Numbered from the stretch's first letter, positions 17,373 through 28,728 are shown. The stretch: DNA of 64,000 bases from Chitinophagaceae bacterium LGM1 (GCA_018604165.1 CP075895.1:62001-126000); one strand, 5' to 3'. Numbers and translations are program-made. The notes: generated by a model not told the origin, from the letters alone.

Positions 17373-19395
17373 CACCCGCCTTGCAGATGTTGCACGCAGG
17401 TTGGTATATGTACTAAGCCTGTGGGCTTGTATCCTTATTTCTTTTATTGCCGATGCACAACCGATGATGCATCGGAAAAATCCTACGCAACGCTACGAGA
17501 TAGATGCCAAGCGTATGGGTACTGATATGCTAAGTGCGGACGCATTGCCACGCAGCCGTGAGTTTAAACGTATAGACAGCAGCTACTATGTGGGCTGGCT
17601 ATACGAGGGTGCATATAAACGTGAGCATGCTGCCGACTATATAGGGTATAAGAATGCCGCACAACCATTAGAGAAAGCATTGACACTGATGGAGCGCGAC
17701 TATCGCAAAGAGTTGGCTACCCGCAGCCCCGACGTTGCCGTATATGTATATGCCTATCGCTACCAGATAGACTATACCAATATAGCCTACTTTCTGATGG
17801 ACTGCTATGCCAATACCGATGAACCTGAAAAAGTATATGCATTAATGCGCCGCGTATTGAAATGGAATTTTCAACGCGACTATTTTATGGATGCCTATAA
17901 TTACCTTGGCTGGACGGTACATCGCAACCGCTTTTATACAAGTGATAAATATGCTTTCCTGAAAAACAGTATTGCGGAAAATGAAAAACTTGCCAACCGT
18001 TATCTCGACTCTGCATTACGCCGAATTGAAATCAACAAGCGTATCAATGCCAATATCTTTCCACCGGGGTATGAGCAGCAAGAGAAAAACAGTGTGTATC
18101 ACTACAAGGCTATGCTGTATAGCTATGCCATTAAAATAGATTCTGCCAGATATTATTACGAGCTATTGCGCAAAAGCGGCATATTCCCGCACAATAACTA
18201 TGCTACGTTCCGTAGTATATGTGGCGATTTCAGAGAAGCGGAAAAAGAATATGAAGAAGCCATCACACAGGATGCAGGTGATAAACGCCTGAAAGAATGG
18301 GCTTACTACACAAGCATCATCAGCATATACAAATCGCAACCCAAAGAGGGTATAAGCCTGATGCGCGATATGATAAAAGCCAACGGCTCTACACCCGGGT
18401 TTGGCTGGTACAATATTGCACTGGCACGTGCGCTGTACTACGATGGGCAACTTGCCGAAGCGCAAAAGCATGTGAATAAAGCTGCAGAGTTTAAAGAACT
18501 GCATATAGGCACCACACTTGGGCAAACACACTACGACTTCAGCACGCAACTGGTAAAGCTGATGAACATAGAAGCGCAAATAGAAAGGCAAAAGTTTGAA
18601 AATAGTAATTGGTGGTACAATTTTTCGGTATTGGGTACAATGGCAAAACTGATAAGCGAAAAGTATGTGCAACAATATCTTATCATCAACCAGTTTGCGA
18701 TGAATCCCGAAAGGGATAAAGTAGTGTATAAACTCTTCAGCACAGAAAGCACCGTAAGTTGGGATGAGATATGGTATCTGATAAAAGATTTCAGTACCAA
18801 ATTCTTTTTAAATCGTTTTCGCCAGGAAGCACAAACAGACGAAAGACAATATGTACGCAAATACTTCAAGCTGTTTACTGCCAGGCTGCAAATGAAGCAG
18901 GGTAACTACAAAGAAGCCCGTGTGCTGCTGGATGAAATACTCCGCGACCCGAATATGGATACGGAGTATGAAAAACTATTTGTAGCCCGTGTGTATCAGG
19001 CACAGGCAGAATGTGCACAAGAACGAAAAGACAACCTTGCTTACAACAATCTGATGTATAAACTCTATACATTTTATCCGCAACTGATACCCAATAGCGG
19101 ACTGAAAATGAATATGCGGCTGAACGTATTGGGACAGGCAGATGATAAAGTTGTAGAACGCCTGAAAGCCTGCAACATCAATTGGATAAGTAAAGGAAAT
19201 ACACCTGCACCCGAAGCCTACATCAGCTTCAGCGGTACAGGCAATAAAAAACGCATCAGCTACTATGTAATGGATGCCGCAGGCGAATATGCAGTACAAC
19301 AACAATCGTTTGCTTACAACAAGCCAGAAGCTGCCGCTACCCAACTTGCCTATAAACTGTTTAACATTGGAATGAAAGAGGTGGAAAAGAAATAG
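17365..19395 (+). CDS. Secreted TPR-repeat protein of unknown function
   Basis: A 676-residue protein with an N-terminal signal peptide (VYVLSLWACILISFIADAQ). The rest is helical with TPR-like units, for example DFREAEKEYEEAITQDAG, ALARALYYDGQLAEAQKHVNKAAEF and QGNYKEARVLLDEILRDPN. A C-terminal beta-rich end contains AYISFSGTGNKKRISYYVMD. I do not recognise a specific family. Overlap with the MoxR gene suggests it is that ATPase's periplasmic partner or merely cotranscribed. The stop codon directly abuts the stop of the convergent GLPGLI gene with no spacer. Confidence 0.75.
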   Translation: MHNTRLADVARRLVYVLSLWACILISFIADAQPMMHRKNPTQRYEIDAKRMGTDMLSADALPRSREFKRIDSSYYVGWLYEGAYKREHAADYIGYKNAAQPLEKALTLMERDYRKELATRSPDVAVYVYAYRYQIDYTNIAYFLMDCYANTDEPEKVYALMRRVLKWNFQRDYFMDAYNYLGWTVHRNRFYTSDKYAFLKNSIAENEKLANRYLDSALRRIEINKRINANIFPPGYEQQEKNSVYHYKAMLYSYAIKIDSARYYYELLRKSGIFPHNNYATFRSICGDFREAEKEYEEAITQDAGDKRLKEWAYYTSIISIYKSQPKEGISLMRDMIKANGSTPGFGWYNIALARALYYDGQLAEAQKHVNKAAEFKELHIGTTLGQTHYDFSTQLVKLMNIEAQIERQKFENSNWWYNFSVLGTMAKLISEKYVQQYLIINQFAMNPERDKVVYKLFSTESTVSWDEIWYLIKDFSTKFFLNRFRQEAQTDERQYVRKYFKLFTARLQMKQGNYKEARVLLDEILRDPNMDTEYEKLFVARVYQAQAECAQERKDNLAYNNLMYKLYTFYPQLIPNSGLKMNMRLNVLGQADDKVVERLKACNINWISKGNTPAPEAYISFSGTGNKKRISYYVMDAAGEYAVQQQSFAYNKPEAAATQLAYKLFNIGMKEVEKK

Positions 19396-20139
19396 TTACA
19401 ACAACGTCCACCACAAGTTTTTATCCGCGTACTTACCCCAGTCTTTGAAGCTCGTTTTCAGGGTTTCGTGCATTTCTTTCTGGTTTATTTTTTTGCCTTT
19501 ATCGCTGGTTACAAAGTCAGTATCTTTGGGTTTTATCAGTTCTATTTTTTGCGCTATCCATGTAGTGTGCATACGTGGTATGGCAATTTGCAGTATCATG
19601 CCGGGCAAGCCGCTGAACATTTCAGGGCCGCCACTCACCATAATATCTTCTGTGTAATATGCTACGACTACTACTGAGTCGAACATTTTACCAACCGCTT
19701 TGCGACATTTGTAATTGCTTATCACACGTATCTCATCGTATATCTTCCATTCTATTTTGCGCATACTATCTTCTACCAAAAACTTTTGCTCATATACGGT
19801 TTTATTCGCCTTTACTTTTTCAGTACCAAAATCCGTCAACACTACATTGTCGTTGGCAGGCGATTGTGCAAACCACAACTTTGTACCACCCTCTACTTCC
19901 TTACCGGGTTTGTATAAAGATTTAGCGGTATTAAAGTACATATCGAAATATGTAATCGTATAGTCAGGTATCTGCGCGCGAAAACGTTCTACCCATTGCT
20001 TCTGGTCATCATCCAGGTCGTTGAGCAAACGCTTCAAGTTTACTTTGCGTTCATACTCTATTTTGCCGTATTGGGTAAACTGTGCATTCGCACTGAAAGC
20101 GGATACCAATAATATGATGGCTGCAAGTATCTTTTTCAT
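19396..20139 (-). CDS. GLPGLI family secreted protein
   Basis: A 247-residue periplasmic protein of the Bacteroidota-specific GLPGLI family. It has a signal peptide (MKKILAAIILLVSAFSANAQ) and then GKIEYERKV, the usual opening strand. The family hallmark near the C-terminal third is FSGLPGMILQIAIP, followed by ELIKPKD. The function of the family is unknown. As often seen, it lies 5 nt behind an outer-membrane beta-barrel gene, with which it is surely cotranscribed, suggesting a surface or export role for the pair. Confidence 0.92.
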   Translation of the reverse strand: MKKILAAIILLVSAFSANAQFTQYGKIEYERKVNLKRLLNDLDDDQKQWVERFRAQIPDYTITYFDMYFNTAKSLYKPGKEVEGGTKLWFAQSPANDNVVLTDFGTEKVKANKTVYEQKFLVEDSMRKIEWKIYDEIRVISNYKCRKAVGKMFDSVVVVAYYTEDIMVSGGPEMFSGLPGMILQIAIPRMHTTWIAQKIELIKPKDTDFVTSDKGKKINQKEMHETLKTSFKDWGKYADKNLWWTLL

Positions 20140-20144
20140 AAGGG

Positions 20145-22997
20145 TTATTTTATCATTTTAATAATAGAACCCGCATCCTGTGCAGGCGGAACACCTGCGG
20201 CAGTTTTGGTAAAGTTCCATGTTAGCGAAACCAAGCCATAGCGGCGGATGGTATTGTAATTGCTTTCCGTTACAAAATTGTTTTGTGCATAGCGGCTGAA
20301 ACCAAGATTTTGGTTCAGGATATCGAATGCAGAAACACGCAATTCAAGTTGGTCGTTCTTCATAAACTTCTTACTTACATAAGCATTCCACCTGAATACG
20401 TTGTTGTTTCTGTCGAATATGCTGGTTTGTTGGCGGATATACCATTCTACATTACTACCAACTTCAAATTTTTTAGGCAGTTGGTACGATACTGAAAACT
20501 CCTGGTCAACCGTCCAGAAACTGGTTGTTTGTGTATTGATGGTTGACTTATTGTCGTTGTATGTTATTTCAGGGTTGTAGTCTATATCAAACTTATCATC
20601 TTCTGTATGCCAATCAAGACGTAAACCTAAACTATACCTGTTATTGTCACTTTTATTTAATGCACCATTTATCACGTTATTAATGTGGTTGAGCCCAAGG
20701 CTACCATATACACCTGCGTCAAAATTGATTTTATTAAACTGTCTGCCTATACCTATATAGCCCCAACCGCTATAGTTACCATCTACGTTTATATACTGGT
20801 AGGTGCGCAAGCCCTGTGCATTGATGTTATCAGACCTGCTGATGGCGTTGTCAACAAAGTTCATATTGAAGTTCATCCAGATATATCTGTTGCTCAGCAT
20901 CTTATAATCATTGAAGCTAAAACCTACATTATGTGTAAATGACTGTGTGATGCCTGCATTACCAACTGCAATGTTCAGCGGGTCTGTATTGTTGCGTAGC
21001 GGCTGTATCTGATCTATCGTAGGCTGTGTGGTATAGCCACTGTAATCAAAACGGATTCGGCGTTGTTTATTAAAACTATAGCTGGCAAATGCTTTTGGGA
21101 AGAAGTTGGTGAAATTGTAATTGCGTGCGGTGTCTGTCATCAGGTCTTCTTGCTTAAAGGATGCATTTGATACAGAGCCTCCTGCCGACATAGTTAGTTT
21201 TTTGAATACAAAACGCACATTAGCACCGCCTGTATGCGTCATTACATTGAAAGCAAAGTTGTTGCTGAAAAATGAATCGAGCTTGTTGTAAGAATCGTCT
21301 GTAGGCGCTTGTTTATTGAAAGTTTCTCTGCGAGCTATATTATTGTCAACTTTGAAAGAATAGTTGGCATCGAGGAAAGCTACTTTCGATAATGGCTCTG
21401 TGTAAGTAGCTCTTGCAGATAATGAGAGTTGCGTACTTTCATTATCCTTACGTTGGTCGAATGTAGTATTAAACACACCTAATATTGCGTTGGTATTTGT
21501 ATCTCGCTGGTATTGGGTGATGGTTGATTTCAGGAAACCTTCACTAACAGTTTCCCTGTAATTCTCCGTCAGGTTCAGTGAAAAAGTCCTACCTTTTTTC
21601 TTGAATTTTTTACGATAGTCAAGCGTGGCATTCATGGTTTTGGTGGTAGCGTCGTTTGTGCTTAGCTGACTGTTATTATTCAGTACGGAATCTACCTCGT
21701 TAGCAGTTCGGGCATTATTGCGTGTGGTGCTGATAGTGTTTGAATGACCTGCATTGGCAGTCAGCTTAATGGTTGACATGGAGTCAATTGTCCATGTATA
21801 ATTACCATCGGCCCTATGTCGCTGCCCCACCGAATATTTATCTATTGTTGTATTACTGAAGTTTTTACGGTTGTTAGGTAGTGCATTTTCTGATAGTGTG
21901 TTGGTAATGGCAGAAATATCCTGCTTACCATAACGGTAGTTGGCACCTAAGTGGTGTTTGTCTTGTTTCCATTTATTGGAATAGTGCCCGCCGGCAGTCC
22001 ATGCACGGGGATAGCCCTCACCGTTATACCTGCCATTCCAGCTTTCCATATCATCGCTGCTGCTGAAGTAGGTAATCATACCACCATCTTCCGTCATTTC
22101 GCTATTGCCGCCAGTGCCCCCACCAAATTTATCACGATCTTCCCAGCCAAGCCCCATCTTGCCTGTATTAGCCATAATCCCGAATACTGATAGCTTGCGT
22201 TTGCCTTTGAAGGCATTGAACATGGCTTGATTTTCAAAGAAGTTCTGGTCGTCGCCTGGTCCGCCAGCTGCTACCACTTTACCGAAGTAACCTTTCTTTT
22301 TATCTTCTTTCAGTTGCAGATTGATAGTGCGTGTTTTTTCGCCATCGTCTATACCTGTAAACTCTGCCTGCTCACTTTTCTTGTCAAACACCTGTACTTT
22401 ATCCACCGCTTTGGCTTGCAGGCTCTTGGTTACTACTGCCGGGTCGTCTGTAAAAAACTCTTCGCCGTCCACTAATACTTTTTCCACTTTTTCGCCGTGT
22501 GCTACTATCTGTCCGTTTTTATCTACCTGTATGCCGGGTAGTTTTTTCAATAGCGCTTCTACATCGGCATTCTCTTTGGTCATAAAGCTGTCTGCCATAT
22601 ACTCTATGGTATCGCCTTTTACTTTGATGGCCGCATATTGTTGTGTGAGTACCACTTCTTTCAACAAGTGTATTTTCGATATCATCGGTATCATGCCGAT
22701 GCTCATGTCTTTTCTATCTTTTACGGTAAAGACGTCCACATATTCTGCCAAGCCCGGGTAGCTGGTCATCAACAGGTATTTGCCTGGTTCTTTTACTTTC
22801 AGCGAAAAGCTACCATCTTCTTTGGTACGGGTAAATGTTTCCATCACTGAGTCTTTTGCCCTGAGAATGGTAATACACGCATTGGGTAGCGGGCTGCTGT
22901 TGAGTGTGTCTGATACCGAACCGGTTATTGTAATAGGCTGTGCAAATGCTGTATTGGCAAGCAGCAAGCATGTTAAGAACAGTATAAAGTGACGCAT
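20145..22997 (-). CDS. Outer-membrane beta-barrel protein with carboxypeptidase-regulatory-like domain (TonB-receptor-like)
   Basis: A 950-residue outer-membrane protein. A signal peptide (ILFLTCLLLANTAFAQ) is followed by a CarboxypepD_reg-like beta-sandwich (about 18-100; ITGSVSDTLNSSPLPNACITIL). A plug-like part follows (DVEALLKKLPGIQVDKNGQI and KVLVDGEEFFTDDPAVV, about 150-190), then a long barrel of the OMP_b-brl_3 type ending VSLTWNFT. No TonB box was identified. This class commonly pairs with GLPGLI proteins, as here. The substrate is unknown. The region 22998-23198 upstream, toward pyrG, is AT-rich and I see no gene in it. Confidence 0.88.
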   Translation of the reverse strand: MRHFILFLTCLLLANTAFAQPITITGSVSDTLNSSPLPNACITILRAKDSVMETFTRTKEDGSFSLKVKEPGKYLLMTSYPGLAEYVDVFTVKDRKDMSIGMIPMISKIHLLKEVVLTQQYAAIKVKGDTIEYMADSFMTKENADVEALLKKLPGIQVDKNGQIVAHGEKVEKVLVDGEEFFTDDPAVVTKSLQAKAVDKVQVFDKKSEQAEFTGIDDGEKTRTINLQLKEDKKKGYFGKVVAAGGPGDDQNFFENQAMFNAFKGKRKLSVFGIMANTGKMGLGWEDRDKFGGGTGGNSEMTEDGGMITYFSSSDDMESWNGRYNGEGYPRAWTAGGHYSNKWKQDKHHLGANYRYGKQDISAITNTLSENALPNNRKNFSNTTIDKYSVGQRHRADGNYTWTIDSMSTIKLTANAGHSNTISTTRNNARTANEVDSVLNNNSQLSTNDATTKTMNATLDYRKKFKKKGRTFSLNLTENYRETVSEGFLKSTITQYQRDTNTNAILGVFNTTFDQRKDNESTQLSLSARATYTEPLSKVAFLDANYSFKVDNNIARRETFNKQAPTDDSYNKLDSFFSNNFAFNVMTHTGGANVRFVFKKLTMSAGGSVSNASFKQEDLMTDTARNYNFTNFFPKAFASYSFNKQRRIRFDYSGYTTQPTIDQIQPLRNNTDPLNIAVGNAGITQSFTHNVGFSFNDYKMLSNRYIWMNFNMNFVDNAISRSDNINAQGLRTYQYINVDGNYSGWGYIGIGRQFNKINFDAGVYGSLGLNHINNVINGALNKSDNNRYSLGLRLDWHTEDDKFDIDYNPEITYNDNKSTINTQTTSFWTVDQEFSVSYQLPKKFEVGSNVEWYIRQQTSIFDRNNNVFRWNAYVSKKFMKNDQLELRVSAFDILNQNLGFSRYAQNNFVTESNYNTIRRYGLVSLTWNFTKTAAGVPPAQDAGSIIKMIK

Positions 22998-23198
22998 CGA
23001 GGAGAGTTGGCTAATGGTCTATTTACATTAACGTGACAAAAATGGATTTATTACTATAAATAAAAGAATAATAAATGTTAAAAAATATAAAATATACATG
23101 CGCAAAAAGGGGGATTTTTTGAAAATATTAATTCAGTGTTTATACACATGCAAATTGTCTGTTGGTTAATTATATTTTTAAAATGCCGCCCGAGTTTA

Positions 23199-23206
23199 TA
23201 ACTTTG
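23199..23206 (+). promoter_or_regulatory. Bacteroidota -7 box of pyrG
   Basis: TAACTTTG matches TAnnTTTG 79 nt before the pyrG ATG; no clear TTTG at -33. Confidence 0.45.
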
Positions 23207-23243
23207 TGCGACCGCAACAGCTACTTCCTTTATTTTATCGTAA

Positions 23244-24941
<1,698 letters not shown>

Positions 24942-24945
24942 CCAG

Positions 24946-25081
24946 TGATTGGCTATGATTTTTGAATGATTAGCTAAGATTATTTGATAGCTACGATTAA
25001 TTGATTTGAAATAAAGAAACAGCCCCTATAATAGGGGCTGTTTTATCATTATCAATCATTAAGAATCATAGCTAATCAATG
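24946..25081. terminator. Bidirectional terminator nested inside a larger inverted repeat (pyrG/dcd)
   Basis: The core is a 13-bp perfect stem (25017-25029 with 25031-25043, AAACAGCCCCTAT type) flanked by T or A on both sides, so it works for both convergent genes. Outside it, 24946-24972 and 25053-25081 form imperfect inverted arms of GATTAGCTATGATT-like words, which would extend the structure into a cruciform. Confidence 0.75.
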
Positions 25082-25083
25082 AT

Positions 25084-25620
25084 CTAAAATTCATTCTTCC
25101 ACATCATGCTCTCAATCGGCTTGTTGGGCTGGTTGCCGTATTTGGCATTTTTCTTCTGGTTGTATTTCACTTCTATCTCACCATCTACAGGGAAGTAAAT
25201 CAACTGCCCTATCGGCATGCCTTTATATACTTTTACAGGCTGCTTTACAGATATTTCGAGCGTCCAGTTGCCACAGAAGCCCACGTCGCCTTTGCCTGCC
25301 GTAGCGTGTATATCTATACCCAAACGCCCTGTGCTCGATTTACCCTCTAAGAAAGGTACATGCGCATGTGTTTCGGTGTACTCCAGCGTTACGCCCAAAT
25401 AAAAGATATGCGGGTATAATACAAAACCCTCATCGGGTATTTCAAAACAATCTATCTGGTTGTGCTTCTTCGCATCAATAATGTGTTCCTTATATGTTGC
25501 TAATGTACTGCCGAGGTGTACGTCATAACTGTTGCTGCCCAAACAATCACGCTTGTAAGGTTCTATTTTGATAGTTCCTTTCTCTATTTCTTCCAGTATG
25601 CGTGTATCAGATAATATCAT
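25084..25620 (-). CDS. dcd: dCTP deaminase
   Basis: Deaminates dCTP to dUTP, the precursor of dTMP. The 178-residue protein shows the family signatures MILSDTRI, GSNSYDVHLG, the active-site segment FLEGKSSTGRLGIDIHATAGKGDVGF with Ser and Arg contacts, and NWTLEISV carrying the catalytic glutamate. It ends KYGNQ-type, as usual for trimeric Dcd. The segments match Dcd; whether it also has dUTPase activity, as in bifunctional versions, cannot be told. It has a minus-strand TAnnTTTG box only 5 nt upstream of the ATG. Confidence 0.95.
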   Translation of the reverse strand: MILSDTRILEEIEKGTIKIEPYKRDCLGSNSYDVHLGSTLATYKEHIIDAKKHNQIDCFEIPDEGFVLYPHIFYLGVTLEYTETHAHVPFLEGKSSTGRLGIDIHATAGKGDVGFCGNWTLEISVKQPVKVYKGMPIGQLIYFPVDGEIEVKYNQKKNAKYGNQPNKPIESMMWKNEF

Positions 25621-25625
25621 GAGGG

Positions 25626-25633
25626 CAAATATA
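25626..25633 (-). promoter_or_regulatory. Bacteroidota -7 box of dcd
   Basis: TATATTTG on the minus strand ends 5 nt before the dcd ATG at 25620; the mRNA would be almost leaderless. Confidence 0.55.
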
Positions 25634-25647
25634 ATGTCAATTAGCTG

Positions 25648-25713
25648 ATGTGATGATTAGCTTATTAGCTAATGTTTGTAATATGTGAATATTCAATCCA
25701 TTAATCATCACAT
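25648..25713. repeat. 12-bp perfect inverted repeat between the dcd and phosphopantetheinyl transferase promoters
   Basis: ATGTGATGATTA at 25648-25659 is the exact reverse complement of 25702-25713. The surrounding spacer is built from TTAGCTAAT and AATCATCA words. It could be an operator or a cruciform, or a by-product of the word-like composition of this spacer. Confidence 0.4.
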
Positions 25714-25733
25714 TATCAAATCATCAAATAGAC

Positions 25734-25741
25734 TAATTTTG
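25734..25741 (+). promoter_or_regulatory. Bacteroidota -7 box of the phosphopantetheinyl transferase gene
   Basis: TAATTTTG matches TAnnTTTG and ends 4 nt before the ATG at 25746. Confidence 0.5.
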
Positions 25742-25745
25742 AAAG

Positions 25746-26390
25746 ATGCCTTTGTACCGAGAATGGAGCAGCGACCAGTATAGCCTTGCTGCTATATGGA
25801 AGATAGAAGAGCCTGAAAGCTTTTTTACAGAGCGTACCGGCTTACCCGCACCCGACATCAAAGCTGAAAAGCGCAGGATGGAAAGACTGGCAGGGCGTTT
25901 TTTGCTCAAGCATCTGAAAGAAGATTTCCCGCTACTGAACATCCGCCCCGATGAGCATGACAAACCACGCATAGACGATAATCAGTATTATTTCTCCATT
26001 TCTCACTCATGGCCTTATGTGGCTGCTGTTGTTAGCCCGTATGTGGAATGTGGTATAGATATACAATGCTGGCATCCGCGTATGGAAGCCTTACAGCATA
26101 AATTCCTGTCGCCCGCAGAGCAGCTTTTATTTAATAATAATGCCAAACTGCTGACGCTGGCATGGTGTGCAAAGGAAGCAGCCTACAAATGGCAAGGACG
26201 GCGGGGTGTAGAGTTTGCCGACCACATGATTATCCAAAAAATAGAAGCAACAGAGGATTTATATAATATTAATATTTTTATGCACTTAACTAACCCACAG
26301 ATGGAAATATCTACACAAGGTATTGTAAAACAAGACTTTGCATGTTCTTTTGTGGTTCACAAAGCAGTTTTTCATCCTTTTAATAAATAA
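25746..26390 (+). CDS. 4'-phosphopantetheinyl transferase superfamily protein (Sfp-like)
   Basis: Transfers the phosphopantetheine arm of CoA to a carrier-protein serine. The 214-residue protein has the Sfp-type two-lobe layout: a first lobe with KRRMERLAGRFLLKHL, FSISHSWPYVAAVVS (substrate-binding His) and VECGIDIQ (metal-binding Asp), and a second with AWCAKEAAYKW, the conserved KEAxxK motif. The length fits the Sfp/EntD type rather than the 120-residue AcpS type. No carrier or synthase genes are adjacent, so it may be the general carrier-protein activator of this organism. Confidence 0.88.
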   Translation: MPLYREWSSDQYSLAAIWKIEEPESFFTERTGLPAPDIKAEKRRMERLAGRFLLKHLKEDFPLLNIRPDEHDKPRIDDNQYYFSISHSWPYVAAVVSPYVECGIDIQCWHPRMEALQHKFLSPAEQLLFNNNAKLLTLAWCAKEAAYKWQGRRGVEFADHMIIQKIEATEDLYNINIFMHLTNPQMEISTQGIVKQDFACSFVVHKAVFHPFNK

Positions 26391-26437
26391 AACAGTATTA
26401 TTTTAATGTTTTATTTTCAGGCAATTTTTACCTTAAA

Positions 26438-26470
26438 TTTGGATTAGTGGTGTCATTTATTTTACATTTG
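26438..26470 (+). promoter_or_regulatory. Full Bacteroidota promoter of glnN
   Basis: -33 TTTG (26438-26441), 21-nt spacer and -7 TACATTTG (26463-26470), 16 nt before the ATG. It is one of the best promoter matches in the window. Confidence 0.7.
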
Positions 26471-26486
26471 CGTAAAATTTAATCTA

Positions 26487-28679
26487 ATGTCATCACTTCG
26501 TTATCTCGCACTGCAAGAAATGGCTTCCGAGGATAAAAAGGTAGCCCATTATGGCGGTAAGCGCATTACCAGCATGTTTGCCGCAAACGTTTTCACTGGT
26601 CGCGCTATGCGCGAATACCTGAGCGACGAGGCTTATAAAAGCCTGATGAACTCGGCAAAATCAGGAACCAAGATAGACCGTAAGATGGCAGACCAGATAG
26701 CAGCTGGTATGAAGGCATGGGCCGAGGAGCGTGGTGTTACCCACTTCACGCACTGGTTTCAACCGCTGACGGGTACTACTGCCGAAAAGCACGATTCGTT
26801 CTTTACCATCAAAAGCGATGGTACTGCTATTGAGATATTTGACGGTGATGCTTTGATACAACAAGAACCAGATGCCAGCAGTTTCCCCAACGGTGGCATC
26901 CGTGCTACATTCGAGGCGCGTGGTTATACTGCATGGGACCCCTCATCGCCTGCTTTCATTATGGAAGCAGCCAATGGTAAAACACTTTGCATACCAACTA
27001 TATTCATTGCCTACAACGGCGAATCGCTCGACTATAAAGCACCGTTGCTGAAATCTATCGCTGCATTGGATAAAGCAGCCGTAGAGGTTTGCAACTATTT
27101 CGATAAGAACGTAACCAAAGTAACGGCGACACTGGGCTGGGAGCAAGAGTATTTTGTAATAGACGAAACACTGGCTAATGCCCGTCCTGATTTGGTGATG
27201 TGCGGTCGCACATTAGTAGGTCACTCACCTGCCAAAGGTCAGCAATTGGAAGACCATTATTTTGGTTCTATACCAGACCGCGTGTACGAATTCATGCAAG
27301 ACTTTGAGCAGGAGTCTTACAAGCTCGGTATCCCTTTGCGTACCCGCCACAACGAGGTAGCACCGGGCCAGTTTGAATGTGCTCCTATATTTGAAGAAGT
27401 GAATATAGCAGTAGACCACAACTCGCTGCTGATGGATGTGATGAATAAAGTAGCAAAACGCCACAAGCTGAAAGTATTGTTGCACGAAAAACCATTTGCA
27501 GGTGTAAACGGTAGCGGTAAACACAACAACTGGAGCTTAGCTACTGATACAGGAGTAAACCTGCTAGCCCCGGGTAAAACACCACGTACCAACCTGATGT
27601 TCCTTACGTTCTTTGTAAATGCCATCAAAGCCGTACACGACCATGCCGACCTGTTGCGTGCTGCCATCGCATCTGCCAACAACGACCATCGCCTGGGGGC
27701 TAATGAAGCACCGCCGGCTATTATATCTGTATATATAGGTAAATACCTGACGGAAGTATTGGATGAAGTGGAAACAAGGGTAAAGGATAAATTCAGCGAG
27801 CAAGACGAAGTGATATTGAAGCTGGACATCCATAAGCAAATACCCGAATTGCTGATGGATAATACAGACCGCAACCGTACCAGTCCGTTTGCATTCACAG
27901 GTAACAAATTCGAATTCCGCGCGGTAGGTTCTTCTGCCAACTGTGGTTCGCCGATGACAGTGCTAAACACCATCATGGCACAAAGCCTGAAAAACTTTAA
28001 GCGTGATGTAGATGCACTTATAGAAAAAGGTGAGAAGAAAGAAGTAGCACTAATGCATGTATTGCGCGATTATATCACAAAATCTAAAGCTATACGATTT
28101 GAGGGTGATAACTATAGCGATGCATGGGCAGAAGAAGCTAAGAAGCGCGGGCTGAACAATTTTAAAACAACACCTGAAGCATTGGATGCTTTCGTTACAG
28201 ATGCCGCTAAGAAAGTATTTTTCGAAAACAACATATACAGCGAACGCGAACTGGATGCACGCCATGAGATACTGCTGGAAGAATATGTAAAGAAAGTACA
28301 GATAGAAGCGCGCATACTGGGCTATATGGCTACCAACCATATATTGCCTGCGGCAGTTAACTATCAGAATGTACTGGCTGAAAACGTACGTGGCTTGAAA
28401 GACTTGGGGCTCGGCGAAGGCAGTTACAAAGCACAACTGAACATACTGAAAGTAGTAAGCGGTCACATACAAGAGATAAACGACAATGTGGAAGCGATGA
28501 TAGAAGCACGTAAAAAAGCTAACAATACAGAAGACATGCACAAACGCGCTGCTATGTATTGCAACGATGTGAAAACATATTTTGAAAAAATACGCTACCA
28601 CGCAGACAAACTGGAGCTACTGGTAGAAGACAAGACATGGCCGCTACCTAAGTACCGCGAGCTGCTGTACTTGCGCTAA
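26487..28679 (+). CDS. glnN: Glutamine synthetase type III
   Basis: Makes glutamine from glutamate, ammonia and ATP. At 730 residues it is the long GSIII form found in Bacteroidota and cyanobacteria, not the 450-470-residue GSI. The catalytic core shows LGWEQEYFVID, RTRHNEVAPGQFECAPIFEEVN, HEKPFAGVNGSGKHNNWSL, containing the conserved ATP/glutamate-site His and Asn, and NRTSPFAFTGNKFEFRAVGSS. The C-terminal third is the helical GSIII-specific extension. The start fits the conserved SLRYLALQEM opening. It is monocistronic with a strong promoter and terminator; nitrogen control is likely but no operator is evident. Confidence 0.96.
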   Translation: MSSLRYLALQEMASEDKKVAHYGGKRITSMFAANVFTGRAMREYLSDEAYKSLMNSAKSGTKIDRKMADQIAAGMKAWAEERGVTHFTHWFQPLTGTTAEKHDSFFTIKSDGTAIEIFDGDALIQQEPDASSFPNGGIRATFEARGYTAWDPSSPAFIMEAANGKTLCIPTIFIAYNGESLDYKAPLLKSIAALDKAAVEVCNYFDKNVTKVTATLGWEQEYFVIDETLANARPDLVMCGRTLVGHSPAKGQQLEDHYFGSIPDRVYEFMQDFEQESYKLGIPLRTRHNEVAPGQFECAPIFEEVNIAVDHNSLLMDVMNKVAKRHKLKVLLHEKPFAGVNGSGKHNNWSLATDTGVNLLAPGKTPRTNLMFLTFFVNAIKAVHDHADLLRAAIASANNDHRLGANEAPPAIISVYIGKYLTEVLDEVETRVKDKFSEQDEVILKLDIHKQIPELLMDNTDRNRTSPFAFTGNKFEFRAVGSSANCGSPMTVLNTIMAQSLKNFKRDVDALIEKGEKKEVALMHVLRDYITKSKAIRFEGDNYSDAWAEEAKKRGLNNFKTTPEALDAFVTDAAKKVFFENNIYSERELDARHEILLEEYVKKVQIEARILGYMATNHILPAAVNYQNVLAENVRGLKDLGLGEGSYKAQLNILKVVSGHIQEINDNVEAMIEARKKANNTEDMHKRAAMYCNDVKTYFEKIRYHADKLELLVEDKTWPLPKYRELLYLR

Positions 28680-28687
28680 CAAATTTC

Positions 28688-28720
28688 AAAGCCCTGCACT
28701 GTTGCAGGGCTTTGTGTTTT
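28688..28720 (+). terminator. Terminator after glnN
   Basis: An 11-bp perfect stem (AAAGCCCTGCA 28688-28698 with TGCAGGGCTTT 28703-28713), tetraloop and T-rich tail. Confidence 0.88.
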
Positions 28721-28728
28721 AATAAACC

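Noticed and set aside
27317-27976. A 219-codon minus-strand frame inside glnN
   Set aside because: Fully antisense to conserved glutamine synthetase sequence; serine/threonine/leucine-rich shadow without a start context.
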